A stretch of DNA of 64,000 nt from Candidatus Ruthturnera sp. Tsphm01 (lineage in GTDB: Bacteria; Pseudomonadota; Gammaproteobacteria; PS1; Pseudothioglobaceae). The DNA lies in assembly GCA_030142985.1 (NCBI GenBank), contig CP125320.1, positions 439,639 through 503,638 on the forward strand. Direction: 5' to 3'. The translations under genes were made by a program, and so were the position numbers. Positions 15,998 through 25,745 of this stretch are shown in pieces. Every line of letters starts with the position of its first letter. Position 1 is the first letter of the stretch. The notes under the pieces are model-generated. The model was given only the letters and a program-made list of their open reading frames with translations, did not search any database and was not told where the DNA came from.

Positions 15998-16514
15998 AAG
16001 CCCCCAGTTTTGTATTGCCCAATTGCCAACCTCCAATTTGAGACCTAATTAACCGTAAAGTTGGAAAACCAACATGTGCTGTCATGCGCCTAATTTGACG
16101 ATTCTTGCCTTCGGTGATGGTTAGCTCAATCCAAGAGGTGGGGATATTTTTGCGTGTACGTATGGGCGGTGTGCGGCTCCATAGCCAATCTGGTTGACTG
16201 ATAGTTTTGACTTTTGCGGGTTTGGTTTTACCGTCTTTTAACACGATGCCAAGTGTCAAGCTATTAATAGCAGTATTAGTGATATTGCCATCAACTTGCA
16301 CAATATAGGTTTTTTCCTTGTCAAATTTTGGATTGGAAATTTTATGTTGTAGTTTACCGTCATTGGTCAATATAACCAAACCTTCTGAATCCTTATCTAG
16401 TCGTCCAGCAGGGTAAATATCTTTTATAGTAATATAATCAGACAAGGTATTGCCTTTGCCACTAAATTGGCATAAAACGCCAAATGGCTTGTTAAATAAA
16501 TAGATTTTAGCCAT
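15984..16514 (-). CDS. rluE: 23S rRNA pseudouridine synthase, RluE type
   Basis: 176 aa, a compact RsuA/RluB/E/F family enzyme without an S4 domain. Catalytic Asp lies in YPAGRLDKDSEGLVILTNDG. The conserved EGKNRQIRRMTAHVG and LRLIRSQIGGW follow. The start [17 protein letters not shown] is typical. RluE modifies 23S rRNA U2457 (E. coli numbering). The start overlaps the ratA stop by 8 bp. Confidence 0.9.
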   Translation of the reverse strand: MAKIYLFNKPFGVLCQFSGKGNTLSDYITIKDIYPAGRLDKDSEGLVILTNDGKLQHKISNPKFDKEKTYIVQVDGNITNTAINSLTLGIVLKDGKTKPAKVKTISQPDWLWSRTPPIRTRKNIPTSWIELTITEGKNRQIRRMTAHVGFPTLRLIRSQIGGWQLGNTKLGAYERL

Positions 16515-16938
16515 AGACTTGCTTTGCTCTTGCTATAAACGCATCCAGTTGAGAATTGGTAATTGAGGTAAAAATAGGTGAAATGGCAATGTCCACCAAC
16601 TTTGATGAAAAACTAAACTCTAAGTTGAGTTCAATTTTGCAGGCATTACTACTTAGTTTTGTGAATACCCAAGCACCACTTAGATGTTTAAATAAACCCT
16701 CTTTAAGTTGCATGTCAATTCTTTGATAAGGGGTCAAGGTGTTGATTGTTGTGAAAGTTTGATTAAAAACCCCTTTATTAATCTTAACCGAGGCTATGAT
16801 TTGATTATTAGATTGCTTTAAAATAGAAGCATCTGAGCACCAATTAAGAAATTGAGAATATTGATTAACTTGATTAACCAATTGGTACATTTGTTCACAA
16901 GAATAGGCAACAATGGCATTTTTGGAAATATGATGCAT
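16507..16938 (-). CDS. ratA: RatA / Coq10-like START-domain protein
   Basis: 143 aa. It begins [20 protein letters not shown] and has the family pattern [20 protein letters not shown]. Coq10/RatA proteins bind hydrophobic ligands such as ubiquinone; in E. coli RatA is reported to inhibit 70S assembly. It is divergent to smpB with only 14 bp between the starts, the common gammaproteobacterial arrangement. Confidence 0.88.
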   Translation of the reverse strand: MHHISKNAIVAYSCEQMYQLVNQVNQYSQFLNWCSDASILKQSNNQIIASVKINKGVFNQTFTTINTLTPYQRIDMQLKEGLFKHLSGAWVFTKLSSNACKIELNLEFSFSSKLVDIAISPIFTSITNSQLDAFIARAKQVYG

Positions 16939-16952
16939 GGCTAAAAAAAATA

Positions 16953-17447
16953 ATGGTTAAAAAAAATAAAAAAATAAAAACAAGTTCAAACATCGTTGCA
17001 CTTAATAAAAAGGCAAGACATGACTATTTTATCGAACAAACCTTAGAAGCTGGTTTAAGTTTAAAGGGTTGGGAGGTAAAAAGTTTGCGAGACTCTAAAG
17101 TCCAAATCAAAGAAAGTTACGTTATTTTAAAAAATAACGAACTGTTTTTGTTTGGTGCGCACATTTCACCACTTAAGAGTGCATCAACACATGTCAATGC
17201 TGACCCTACTCGCACTCGCAAATTATTACTCAATCGTTTAGAAATTAATCGTATTAGGGATAAGATTAACCAAAAAGGCGCTACTGTTGTGCCGCTTAAG
17301 CTTTATTGGGTTAGGGGTAGGGTGAAGTTAGAAATTGGCGTGGCTAAAGGTAAAAAATCTTATGATAAGCGCCAAGACATCAAGTCAAGAGATTGGCAAA
17401 GAGATAAACAAAGAGCATTAAAAGAGATAAACAAACAAAAACTTTAG
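16953..17447 (+). CDS. smpB: SsrA-binding protein
   Basis: 164 aa. It carries the smpB core: [40 protein letters not shown] and the Lys/Arg-rich tail [20 protein letters not shown]. It delivers tmRNA to stalled ribosomes for trans-translation. The N-terminus [20 protein letters not shown] is normal. The tmRNA gene itself (ssrA) was not seen in this window. Confidence 0.95.
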   Translation: MVKKNKKIKTSSNIVALNKKARHDYFIEQTLEAGLSLKGWEVKSLRDSKVQIKESYVILKNNELFLFGAHISPLKSASTHVNADPTRTRKLLLNRLEINRIRDKINQKGATVVPLKLYWVRGRVKLEIGVAKGKKSYDKRQDIKSRDWQRDKQRALKEINKQKL

Positions 17448-17634
17448 TTTTTGATTGGTGATTATTTATTTTTTAAATTTTTAATTTACTAAGAGAAAAA
17501 TCTTTATAATCTAAGGGCTGAATGTTAAAGGTTGGTAATGGATGGTTTCTTATTTGCTTTTCATTTTCTACCTTTTTAATGGTTAACCTTTAGCGTTTAA
17601 TTACTTTTATAAATAATTTTTCTAGGAGAAAAAA

Positions 17635-17910
17635 ATGAACAAATCAGAACTAATAGATGCAATTGCATCAGCAACAAATTTATCTAAAGCAGATGCCTCT
17701 CGTGCATTAAATGCAACAACAGACGCTATTACTGGTGCTATGGTTAGCGGTGATGGTGTGCAACTTACTGGATTTGGTAGTTTTGTTGTTAGAGACCGTG
17801 CAGCACGTACAGGTCGTAATCCACAAACAGGTGCAACGATTCAAATCAAAGCATCAAAAGTAGCTGCTTTCAAAGCAGGCAAAGCATTAAAGGAGGCGGT
17901 TAATAAGTAG
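17635..17910 (+). CDS. hupB: HU-type DNA-binding protein
   Basis: 91 aa, standard HU length. Begins [20 protein letters not shown]. The DNA-binding beta arm [20 protein letters not shown] and the C-terminal [18 protein letters not shown] are both present. It bends and compacts DNA in the nucleoid. TAGGAGAAAAAA ribosome binding site. Symbol assigned by similarity to HU-beta rather than IHF. It is followed by a clear terminator. Confidence 0.93.
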   Translation: MNKSELIDAIASATNLSKADASRALNATTDAITGAMVSGDGVQLTGFGSFVVRDRAARTGRNPQTGATIQIKASKVAAFKAGKALKEAVNK

Positions 17911-17928
17911 ACTTATTAAAACCGGTCT

Positions 17929-17957
17929 AAAAAAAGCACCTTTAGGTGCTTTTTTTA
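17929..17957 (+). terminator. Intrinsic terminator after the HU gene
   Basis: AAAAAAGCACC-TTTA-GGTGCTTTTTTT: A/T-flanked 5-bp GC core stem with a T-run, 19 bp after the hupB stop. Confidence 0.9.
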
Positions 17958-18009
17958 TGTCTGAAATTTGGTAAAATACTCGCTTTATTTACGATTAGTG
18001 GAGGTTTTT

Positions 18010-18435
18010 ATGGAACGTACTTTATCAATTATCAAGCCAGATGCAGTTGCAAAAAATGTAATCGGTCAAATCTATTCTCGTTTTGAAGAGGCTGGCTTTA
18101 AAATTGTTGCCAGCAAAATGATTCATCTTGATAATGATTTAGCAGGTGGTTTTTATGCGGTACATAAAAACCGCATATTTTATGGTGAACTGGTTGAGTT
18201 TATGACTTCTGGGCCTGTAATGGTTCAAGTTTTAGAGGGTGAAAACGTTGTTGCTAAGCATCGTGAAATTATGGGAGCTACCAATCCTAAAGAGGCTAAT
18301 ATTGGTACTATTCGTGCTGATTTTGCAAAGTCTTTAGATGAAAATGCAGTGCATGGCTCTGATTCTTTAGAAAATGCTGTGATTGAAATAGAGTATTTCT
18401 TTGGCAAAGATGGTGTGTGCCCAAGAACTCGTTAG
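18010..18435 (+). CDS. ndk: Nucleoside diphosphate kinase
   Basis: 141 aa. Starts [20 protein letters not shown]; the ATG at 18010 has GGAGG 7 bp upstream, whereas the longer frame does not. The phosphorylated His is H115 in ENAVHGSDS, and the C-terminal [12 protein letters not shown] is typical. It transfers gamma-phosphate from ATP to NDPs. The rlmN gene follows, the common gammaproteobacterial order ndk-rlmN. Confidence 0.96.
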   Translation: MERTLSIIKPDAVAKNVIGQIYSRFEEAGFKIVASKMIHLDNDLAGGFYAVHKNRIFYGELVEFMTSGPVMVQVLEGENVVAKHREIMGATNPKEANIGTIRADFAKSLDENAVHGSDSLENAVIEIEYFFGKDGVCPRTR

Positions 18436-18484
18436 CGTTAATACATCTTCATTACATTAAGCAAAAATTGATGCAAAAAAATGC

Positions 18485-19555
18485 ATGAATAAACAAAATC
18501 TTCTAAGCCTTAATCAGAATGCACTGCATGATTTTTTTGTGGGTTTGGGGGAAAGACCTTATCGTACCAAACAAATCATGCAGTGGATTTACAAAGTTCA
18601 TGAGTTTGATTTTGACAAAATGTTTAATTTTAGCAAACCCTTAAGAGTGGAATTAAATAGGGTGGCTTGCATTGAATTACCCAAAGTTGTTAAACAAAGT
18701 TTTGCTCTAGACGGGGTGATTAAATGGGTATTAGCATTGGGCGAAGACAACCATATTGAAATGGTTTATATCCCTGAGAAAGATCGTGGCACGCTTTGCA
18801 TCTCTTCCCAAGTAGGTTGTGCTTTGGCTTGTACTTTTTGTTCAACTGGCATGCAAGGGTTTAACAAAAATCTAACAACAGCTGAGATTATTGCCCAAGT
18901 ATTGATTGCCAGTCGATATCTTAATCTCAAAATTAAACGCATTTCTAATGTTGTGTTTATGGGTATGGGCGAACCTTTGTTAAATGAGCATGCAGTGTAT
19001 AACGCTTGTGATTTATTACTTGATGATTTGGCATTTGGCTTATCCAGGCGCAAGGTAACCATTTCTACCTCTGGCGTGGTTCCAGCCATGCTACGTATGA
19101 GCAAACGAACCTCTGTGAGCTTGGCTGTTTCCTTGCATGCGCCTGATGATCGCCTGCGAGATGAACTGGTGCCTATTAATCAAAAATATTCAATTGAAAA
19201 ATTACTAAAAGCTTGTAAGGTATATTTGCATGCCGGCACTCAGGAGCGCCATATTTTGTTTGAATATGTTATGCTTAAAGGTGTGAATGATTCTACTGAA
19301 TATGCTAATAAATTAGCAAAATTATTAAAAGGTATCTCAGCTAAAATAAACCTAATTCCTTTTAACTCATTTAAAGAAACTCAATATCAAACATCAAGTG
19401 CACAGACCATTGAGAAGTTTCAAGATGTTTTATATCAACAGGGTATTCGTACTATGATACGTCGCATCCGTGGTGAAGATATTGATGGCGCTTGTGGGCA
19501 ATTGGCTGGAAAGGTACTAGATAAAACCAAAAAAACTCATGCTAGAAGGCATTAA
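18485..19555 (+). CDS. rlmN: 23S rRNA (A2503-C2) / tRNA methyltransferase RlmN
   Basis: 356 aa radical-SAM enzyme. The cluster motif is CALACTFCS (Cys112, Cys116, Cys119), and the methyl-carrying Cys is likely C337 in DGACGQLAG. MGMGEPLLN and ISTSGVVPAMLRM are conserved. It forms C2-methyladenosine in 23S rRNA and in certain tRNAs. The 3' end overlaps the following TM-protein gene by 17 bp. Confidence 0.96.
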   Translation: MNKQNLLSLNQNALHDFFVGLGERPYRTKQIMQWIYKVHEFDFDKMFNFSKPLRVELNRVACIELPKVVKQSFALDGVIKWVLALGEDNHIEMVYIPEKDRGTLCISSQVGCALACTFCSTGMQGFNKNLTTAEIIAQVLIASRYLNLKIKRISNVVFMGMGEPLLNEHAVYNACDLLLDDLAFGLSRRKVTISTSGVVPAMLRMSKRTSVSLAVSLHAPDDRLRDELVPINQKYSIEKLLKACKVYLHAGTQERHILFEYVMLKGVNDSTEYANKLAKLLKGISAKINLIPFNSFKETQYQTSSAQTIEKFQDVLYQQGIRTMIRRIRGEDIDGACGQLAGKVLDKTKKTHARRH

Positions 19556-19844
19556 TTACTACCCTAAAAAAAGCAAAAATAAACTTAAATTAAAATGGTG
19601 GGTGTTACTTCTTTTGTTTTTTATTTCGGGTATTTTTTGGTATTTAAACCATAAAGATAATATTAAAAAAGTAAAAGAAGCGCCTATTTTAATTGTTATT
19701 AGCGAGGGTAAAAAAGAACAAGAAGAGTTTGTGAGTGCCGTTATAGCTGATAATCATCCATTGTTTGATTCTGATTCTAATCAAAACATTATTAATCCAG
19801 AAGCACTAGATGAGGCAATTCATAACTACACCAATAAACACTAA
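19539..19844 (+). CDS. Single-pass membrane protein of unknown function
   Basis: 101 aa. A Lys-rich N-terminus ([13 protein letters not shown]) precedes one transmembrane helix ([16 protein letters not shown], about residues 21-36). An acidic soluble tail ends [16 protein letters not shown]. The positive-inside rule puts the N-terminus in the cytoplasm. In many relatives pilF or rodZ sits between rlmN and ispG; I see no TPR or helix-turn-helix here. It overlaps both neighbours (17 bp and 1 bp), so it is co-translated with rlmN and ispG. Confidence 0.65.
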   Translation: MLEGINYYPKKSKNKLKLKWWVLLLLFFISGIFWYLNHKDNIKKVKEAPILIVISEGKKEQEEFVSAVIADNHPLFDSDSNQNIINPEALDEAIHNYTNKH

Positions 19845-20920
19845 TGAAACCAATACATACAATCCAAAGAAGAAAATCTAGGCAAATATTTGTCGGTGAT
19901 GTTGCAATCGGTGGTGATGCGCCTATTTCAGTACAAAGTATGACCAATACTGAGACGACTAATGTTAAGGCAACGGTTGTGCAAATACAAGCCATTCAAA
20001 ATGCAGGTGCCGACTTGGTGCGTATCTCTGTGCCGACGATGGATGCGGCAGAAGCTTTTAAAGACATAAAGAAGCAGGTAAATATTCCACTGATTGCCGA
20101 CATCCATTTTGATTATAAAATTGCACTCAAGGTGGCAGAATATGGTGCTGATTGCCTACGTATCAACCCAGGCAATATTGGGCGAGGAGATAAAATAAGA
20201 AAGGTAGTGGCATCAGCCATAGACCATAATATTCCTATTCGTATCGGCGTTAATGCAGGCTCATTAGAAAAAGATTTGCAAAAGAAATACACAGAACCAA
20301 CACCAGAGGCAATGGTTGAATCTGCCTTTAGGCATATTGACATTTTAAATAAGTTAAATTTTAATAATTTTAAAATTTCACTCAAGGCTAGTGAAATTTT
20401 TATGACTGTATTTGCTTATCAACAACTAGCCTCTCAAATTAACAACCCAATGCATTTGGGCATTACCGAGGCGGGGTCGTTACGTTCTGGCACAGTTAAG
20501 TCTTCGATTGGCTTGGGTTTGTTGTTATCAAAAGGCATTGGCGATACAATTAGAGTTTCTTTAGCCTCTGATCCAGTTGATGAAGTTCGTGTTGGTTTCG
20601 ACATTTTAAAATCTTTGAATTTACGCCAAAAAGGGGTTAATTTAATTGCTTGCCCATCCTGCTCTAGGCAGAAGTTTGATGTGATTAAGGTAGTTAATGA
20701 GTTGGAATCTCGTCTTGAAGACATCACCATGCCAATTGATGTAGCAGTGATTGGCTGTGTGGTCAATGGACCTGGTGAAGCAAAAGCAGTGTCAGTCGGC
20801 TTGACAGGTGGTGAGCCCAACCTTTTGTATCTTGATGGTAAGCCCCATTCTAAAATAACCAATAAAAATTTGGTAAATGAACTTGAATCCCAGGTTAGGA
20901 ATAGTCTTAAAAGCCTTTAA
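19844..20920 (+). CDS. ispG: 4-hydroxy-3-methylbut-2-en-1-yl diphosphate synthase
   Basis: 358 aa, the short bacterial IspG form. The [4Fe-4S] ligands are C270 and C273 ([11 protein letters not shown]) and C305 ([10 protein letters not shown]), the same positions as in E. coli. It converts MEcPP to HMBPP in the methylerythritol phosphate isoprenoid pathway. The ATG overlaps the previous stop (TAATG). The end overlaps, tail to tail, the DUF2062 gene by 14 bp. dxs of the same pathway lies just beyond on the opposite strand. Confidence 0.96.
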   Translation: MKPIHTIQRRKSRQIFVGDVAIGGDAPISVQSMTNTETTNVKATVVQIQAIQNAGADLVRISVPTMDAAEAFKDIKKQVNIPLIADIHFDYKIALKVAEYGADCLRINPGNIGRGDKIRKVVASAIDHNIPIRIGVNAGSLEKDLQKKYTEPTPEAMVESAFRHIDILNKLNFNNFKISLKASEIFMTVFAYQQLASQINNPMHLGITEAGSLRSGTVKSSIGLGLLLSKGIGDTIRVSLASDPVDEVRVGFDILKSLNLRQKGVNLIACPSCSRQKFDVIKVVNELESRLEDITMPIDVAVIGCVVNGPGEAKAVSVGLTGGEPNLLYLDGKPHSKITNKNLVNELESQVRNSLKSL

Positions 20921-21401
20921 CCCTTTTGTAAACCTTATAGCGATAAATAAATTGTATTAACAAGTAGCCAAGTACTGAGCTGGTGATAGAAACAATCAAG
21001 CATCCAAGCAAGAAAGGCTGCCAAATAATATCAAATACTTGCCAAACATATTCAAGTGACATAACAAAGCCATCCTTGATACTAACATCCAAAATCCAAG
21101 CGCCAAGTTTATAACAACCATAAAAAATAACTGGCATGGTAATAGGGTTGGTAACCCAAACCAGTGCAATAGATAGTGGTAAGTTTGCACTAGATATAAC
21201 CGCAATTGGTGCAGCTAATAGCATTTGGAAAGGTATGGGAATAAATGCACAAAACAGTCCAATTGCAAATGCTTTAGAGATAGAATTTCTATTAAAGTTC
21301 CATAAACTTGGGTGGTGTAAATGCTTACCAAGCCAGTCTAAGCGCTTGTGATTTCTTAACTCATCTGGGTTAGGGCTGTAGCGTTTTAATAGTTTTTTCA
21401 T
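20907..21401 (-). CDS. DUF2062 membrane protein
   Basis: 164 aa. The DUF2062 signature [39 protein letters not shown] and [19 protein letters not shown] is clear. About three membrane helices are predicted by eye. The function of the family is not established. ATGA overlap (4 bp) with the end of dxs means it is translated with it. Confidence 0.85.
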   Translation of the reverse strand: MKKLLKRYSPNPDELRNHKRLDWLGKHLHHPSLWNFNRNSISKAFAIGLFCAFIPIPFQMLLAAPIAVISSANLPLSIALVWVTNPITMPVIFYGCYKLGAWILDVSIKDGFVMSLEYVWQVFDIIWQPFLLGCLIVSITSSVLGYLLIQFIYRYKVYKRVKGF

Positions 21402-23203
21402 GAATGCGTGGCATTTATAATGCCCATTTCATTCAACCCATACAAATCATATAATTCTTGTTGCTCACCTTGCTCGCTGAACTTGTCTGGCAAGCCTAAA
21501 ATACTTAAAGATGTGTTGATATTTTTTTGATGTAAGAGTTCACTGATTGCACTACCTGCACCACCTGTGATGGCATTATCTTCAATGGAGATAAGTTTGG
21601 CGTGTGAACTGGCTAATTTAATAATTAGCGCTTCATCAAGTGGCTTAACAAAGCGCATATCAACTACAGTTGCACTTAGTTTTTTACCTGCAGCAAGTGC
21701 GCTTTTAACCATAATGCCAAAAGCAAAAATTGCTATATTAGAGCCTTTAAGTATAATTTCTGCTTTACTCAGTGGAATTTTCTCATCAGTGATGTAATTT
21801 TTAATATCCGATGCGCCTCTAGGGTAGCGTATACAAATAGTGCCATTGGTTTCAAATGCAGTATTAAACATTTGATACATTTGCATTGCATTGCTTGGTG
21901 CCATAATAATTAAGTTGGGAATGCACCTTAAAAAACTCAAATCAAAACTACCTGCATGGGTTGCACCATCGCTACCCACCAATCCAGCGCGGTCAATTGC
22001 AAAAATAACACTTAGATTTTGCAGTGCAATATCATGAATGAGCTGGTCATAACCACGTTGCAAAAAAGTAGAATAAATAGCCACTATCGGTTTTAAACCT
22101 TGGGTGGCAAGTCCACCTGCAAAAGTGATGGCATGCTGCTCTGCAATACCAACATCAAAATACTGCTTAGGATAATTTCTTTCAAATTCGCTCATGCCAG
22201 ACCCAGTGCACATGGCAGGTGTAATGGCAATTAGGTTTTTATGATTAAGTGCGGTGTTATTTAGCCAAGCACCAAATACAGCGCTGTAACTAGGAAGATT
22301 GGAAGAATTTAATGAGGCGGGTGCCACGCCATGAAATTTGCATGGGTCGTTTTCTGCTATTTCAAGCCCGTAACCTTTTTTGGTAATAATGTGTAAGAGC
22401 TTTGGTTTTGTTTGCTGTTTTAAATTTTGTAGCGTTTGTATTAAGGTGGGTAAATCATGTCCATCAATAGGTCCGAAATAATTAAGCCCCAGTTCCTCAA
22501 ACAAAGTACTAGGTAGAACCATACCCTTGAGATGTTCTTCTGAGCGTTTGGCAAATTCATGGATTTTGGGCATTTTTTCTAAAAACTCTAATGACTTTAA
22601 TTTCATGGTTGAATAAATCTTGCCAGAAATAAGCTTGGTAAGGTATTTATTCATAGCACCCACATTTTTTGATATTGACATATCATTGTCATTTAGAATA
22701 ATGAGCAAGTCTGCGTCACTATCACCTGCATGGTTGAGTGCTTCAAATGACATACCACCCGTGAGTGCGCCATCGCCAATCACAGCAATAGATTTAGCAT
22801 CGCTATTATTAATGCCATTACCAATAGCAATGCCTAAAGCAGCACTAATTGAGGTTGATGAATGTCCAGCGCCAAAGCTATCGTGCTCGCTTTCGCTACG
22901 CTTTGTAAAACCAGACAACCCACCTCTTTGACGCAATGTGTGCATTTTATCAAAACGACCTGTGAGGATTTTATGGGTATAAGCCTGATGCCCAACATCA
23001 AAGACAAAGCTATCATAAGGTGTGTCAAACACATAATGCATGGCAATGGTCATCTCAATTGTGCCAAGGTTGGGCGCTAAGTGACCACCTGTTTTTTGAA
23101 TGTTTTCAATTAAAAATGTACGCACTTCTTCAGCTAAAGACTGCAATTGTGCAATGTCAAGTTGTTTAATATCTGCAGGGGACGTTATTGAATTTAACAC
23201 CAA
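21398..23203 (-). CDS. dxs: 1-deoxy-D-xylulose-5-phosphate synthase
   Basis: 601 aa. Thiamine-diphosphate motif GDGALTGGMSFEALNHAG...NDND, transketolase pyrimidine-binding region AITFAGGLATQGLKPIVAIY, and DRAGLVGSDGATHAGSFDL. It condenses pyruvate and glyceraldehyde-3-phosphate as the first step of the MEP pathway. Start MVLNSITSPADIKQLDIAQL agrees with family N-termini (SP.dlk.l...qL..La.EiR). It is followed by the overlapping DUF2062 gene. Confidence 0.95.
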   Translation of the reverse strand: MVLNSITSPADIKQLDIAQLQSLAEEVRTFLIENIQKTGGHLAPNLGTIEMTIAMHYVFDTPYDSFVFDVGHQAYTHKILTGRFDKMHTLRQRGGLSGFTKRSESEHDSFGAGHSSTSISAALGIAIGNGINNSDAKSIAVIGDGALTGGMSFEALNHAGDSDADLLIILNDNDMSISKNVGAMNKYLTKLISGKIYSTMKLKSLEFLEKMPKIHEFAKRSEEHLKGMVLPSTLFEELGLNYFGPIDGHDLPTLIQTLQNLKQQTKPKLLHIITKKGYGLEIAENDPCKFHGVAPASLNSSNLPSYSAVFGAWLNNTALNHKNLIAITPAMCTGSGMSEFERNYPKQYFDVGIAEQHAITFAGGLATQGLKPIVAIYSTFLQRGYDQLIHDIALQNLSVIFAIDRAGLVGSDGATHAGSFDLSFLRCIPNLIIMAPSNAMQMYQMFNTAFETNGTICIRYPRGASDIKNYITDEKIPLSKAEIILKGSNIAIFAFGIMVKSALAAGKKLSATVVDMRFVKPLDEALIIKLASSHAKLISIEDNAITGGAGSAISELLHQKNINTSLSILGLPDKFSEQGEQQELYDLYGLNEMGIINATHS

Positions 23204-23262
23204 ATAAAGACTTAACTTAAAAAAGACATTATTATACTGGTAATAGCAAGGCTATTTTAAAA

Positions 23263-24615
23263 CTACCAAGAAGGGCGGCGAATTTTTAGTGAAGGGTCTT
23301 TTTGAATATTTTTGTTTTTAATTTTAATTTTTTCATCAAAATTTCTAGCGATAAAGCCAAGCTCTGGTTTGATTTCTCGCATCGGAATCCATACTCTATA
23401 GCCACTACCCTTAGCAACCTCTAATATTTCGTTATGTTCAGTTAATATAGATTCAACAGTGGTATTAAAACAACCACCAGGCAAGATAACTTCAATAGAA
23501 TCACCCACACTAAATTTATTTTTGACTTCGATAAAAGCTTTGCCATCTTTATAATCTATAATTTCCCCTGCCACTTGTTGTTTGTTTGAGCGTGAATAAT
23601 TATCAAAATAAGTTTGCAATTCTTCTGGCTGGTGCCTTTGATAAAAGCCATCGGTATACCCTCTATTGGCAAGGTTTTCTAGAACACCAAAGGCGTCTTT
23701 ATCAAACTCACGACCATCAACAGCATCATCAATGGCTTGTCGATATACTTGTGCTGTGCGTGCAGCGTAGTAATGTGATTTGGTTCTGCCCTCAATTTTG
23801 AGTGAATCAATTCCCATGGTTGTGAGTGTGTGTACATGCTCAACGGCGCGCAAGTCTTTGGAATTCATGATATAGGTACCATGCTCATCTTCAAAAACTG
23901 GCATCAATTCACCAAGGCGACCTTGCTCTTCAAGCAACACAACTTTATTTTCTGGGGTGTTTTCAACTGCTTTAATATCACCTTCAAGGGTCTCTTCGGC
24001 CTCCTTAACATCATACTTCCAACGACAAGAATTGGTGCATGATCCTTGGTTTGGGTCACGGTGATTAAAATAACCTGACAATAGGCAACGACCAGAATAG
24101 GCAATACACAGTGCACCATGCACAAATACTTCTAACTCAATATCTGGGCATTCTTGGCGGATTTCTTTAACTTCATCTAATGACAACTCACGCGAAAGAA
24201 TAATACGACTAATACCTACATTTTTCCAAAATTTTACCGTTGCGTAGTTAATCGCATTTGCTTGAACTGATAAATGAATCACTTGATTGGGGAATTTTTC
24301 TTTCACCATCATAATTAAGCCAGGGTCTGCCATAATCAAGGCATCAGGATTAAGATTAACGATAGGCTTAATATCCTTCATGTAGGTTTTAATTTTGCTA
24401 TTGTGTGGAATGATATTTGAGGCAACAAAGAATTTTTTATTATTTGCATGCGCCTCAAGTATGCCTTGTTCTAAGGTCTTAGTGTCAAATGAGTTATTAC
24501 GCACTCTAAGGCTGTATCTTGGTTGTCCTGCATAGACAGCATCTGCACCATAAGCATAAGCATAGCGCATATGTTTAAGGCTACCGGCAGGGGAGAGTAG
24601 TTCTGGTTTGTTCAT
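23263..24615 (-). CDS. trhP: Peptidase U32 family tRNA hydroxylation protein
   Basis: 450 aa from the ATG at 24615 (MNKPELLSPAGSLKHMRYAY), matching TrhP/YegQ length; the longer frame adds 20 unlikely residues. U32 signature ELEVFVHGALCIAYSGRCLL, then SGYFNHRDPNQGSCTNSCRW with four Cys for an Fe-S cluster. TrhP is needed for prephenate-dependent 5-hydroxyuridine formation at tRNA position 34. The C-terminal extension with VWIPMREI is normal for the YegQ group. Confidence 0.9.
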   Translation of the reverse strand: MNKPELLSPAGSLKHMRYAYAYGADAVYAGQPRYSLRVRNNSFDTKTLEQGILEAHANNKKFFVASNIIPHNSKIKTYMKDIKPIVNLNPDALIMADPGLIMMVKEKFPNQVIHLSVQANAINYATVKFWKNVGISRIILSRELSLDEVKEIRQECPDIELEVFVHGALCIAYSGRCLLSGYFNHRDPNQGSCTNSCRWKYDVKEAEETLEGDIKAVENTPENKVVLLEEQGRLGELMPVFEDEHGTYIMNSKDLRAVEHVHTLTTMGIDSLKIEGRTKSHYYAARTAQVYRQAIDDAVDGREFDKDAFGVLENLANRGYTDGFYQRHQPEELQTYFDNYSRSNKQQVAGEIIDYKDGKAFIEVKNKFSVGDSIEVILPGGCFNTTVESILTEHNEILEVAKGSGYRVWIPMREIKPELGFIARNFDEKIKIKNKNIQKDPSLKIRRPSW

Positions 24616-24939
24616 ATTTGTGTATTTTATCATCAGTAGTTTATTAAATACTCTTATGAGGCTGTTGTAAAACAAAAAAAAATTAACCTAGTCCTCAATC
24701 AAGTAAACTTTTGATAAAAAATCAACAATTTTTTGCTAATTAAACTTAGTTGTGCACTAATGATGCGAATGCACCACAAACAATCAGTCTGATCTTTGGA
24801 TTTTTTAAAAGGACATAGGAGATTTTGAAAAACTGCAGGAATTGAGGTTATGATAGAAAATTATGGATTATGCAAAGATCTCTCTATAATAAATTTTAAA
24901 AAGTTGTCAAAGGCTTCGTGGTAGTGTAAATGTAAATGG
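24616..24939. other. Intergenic stretch with a degenerate IS5 group C end
   Basis: At about 24820-24886 the sequence resembles the right end of the 42352-43617 element (TTTTGAAAAACTG, GGTTATGATAG, ending TATGCAAAGATCTCT) with many differences. At 24659 GAGGCTGTTGTAAAACAAAA looks like another IS terminal sequence. No coding sequence is apparent. Confidence 0.4.
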
Positions 24940-24972
24940 TTGGGGTATTTTGCAACGGTCTGCTTATGTATA

Positions 24973-25572
24973 ATGATGTGCGATATGTTTACAAGAAAAG
25001 ACATTCCAAGACTAAAGCAAGATCTAACCATTCAAACAAACCTACTTGGGGTTAATTTAACCCTAAAAACGCGTTGGGGTGTATTTAGCCCTCGTTCTAT
25101 TGATGATGGCACTGAATTATTCATGAAGTATTTAAAAATTGACAATGATGACAAATGCCTTGATTTGGGCTGTGGTTATGGTCCTATTGGTTTAGCAGTT
25201 GCTAAGTCTTGCCCACAAGCAGAAGTACAAATGGTGGATAAAGATTTTGTTGCCGTTGAGTTGTCAAACATTAACGCCAAACTTAACCATATTGATAATG
25301 CACAGGCTTATTTATCAGACGCGTTTTTAGGTGTTAACAAAACAAATTATTTTGACCAAATATTATCAAACATACCTGCAAAGGTAGGCAGAGAGCAGCT
25401 CAGCATTATTTTGCATGATGCTTATGATGCGTTAAAGCCAGGCGGTAAAATAACCTTTGTAACTATTAACGGCTTAAGACATTTTATTAAAGACAATTTT
25501 AAATCCGTATTTGGTAATTATAAAAAGCTCAAACAAGGGCAAAAATATACAATTTCTCAGGCAATTAAATAG
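24973..25572 (+). CDS. Class I SAM-dependent methyltransferase (RsmC C-terminal-like)
   Basis: About 199 aa from ATG 24973; the ATGs at 24976 and 24985 are equally possible, with no strong ribosome binding site for any. SAM-binding motif I is LDLGCGYGPIGLAVA. VFSPRSIDDGTELFMKYL resembles the 'GvFS...lD.Gt..Ll' start of the MTS domain found in 16S rRNA m2G1207 methyltransferase RsmC. The catalytic NPP(F/Y) motif reads SNIPAKVG here, a variant also seen in small MTS-domain proteins. The substrate is probably RNA but unproven. Confidence 0.75.
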   Translation: MMCDMFTRKDIPRLKQDLTIQTNLLGVNLTLKTRWGVFSPRSIDDGTELFMKYLKIDNDDKCLDLGCGYGPIGLAVAKSCPQAEVQMVDKDFVAVELSNINAKLNHIDNAQAYLSDAFLGVNKTNYFDQILSNIPAKVGREQLSIILHDAYDALKPGGKITFVTINGLRHFIKDNFKSVFGNYKKLKQGQKYTISQAIK

Positions 25573-25575
25573 AAA

Positions 25576-25676
25576 GAGACCTTTGTATAAATATGAATAA
25601 TCATCAAAACACCATCTTTCACCAATTTGGTAAAATGTGTTATTTTTCTAATCACCTCTATTTATGTAAAAGCCTC
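25576..25676. repeat. ~100-bp MITE-like repeat with IS-type ends
   Basis: Left end GAGACCTTTGTATAAAT (25576) and right end, inverted, GAGGCTTTTACATAAAT (ending 25676), match at 13 of 17 positions. Inside, ATGAATAATCATCAAAACAC also occurs at 51456 and, diverged, at 50118. It is too short for a transposase. Confidence 0.55.
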
Positions 25677-25704
25677 ATAAAATATTTGTAAAGAAATAAT
25701 ATAT

Positions 25705-25717
25705 GAGTAAAATACTC
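25705..25717 (+). promoter_or_regulatory. Dyad upstream of grxD (possible Rrf2/IscR-like operator)
   Basis: GAGTAAAATACTC is a 4-bp-arm dyad with an A/T-rich centre, 29-41 bp before the grxD ATG. The spacing matches the IscR type 1 core (GACTRWWWYAGTC), but each arm has one changed base. The assignment is a guess. Confidence 0.25.
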
Positions 25718-25745
25718 AGTAATTAAACGTTAAAGGAGTAATGCA

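Noticed and set aside
16939-17634. tmRNA gene beside smpB
   Set aside because: No tRNA-Ala-like acceptor ends or tag-peptide ORF seen in the flanks of smpB.
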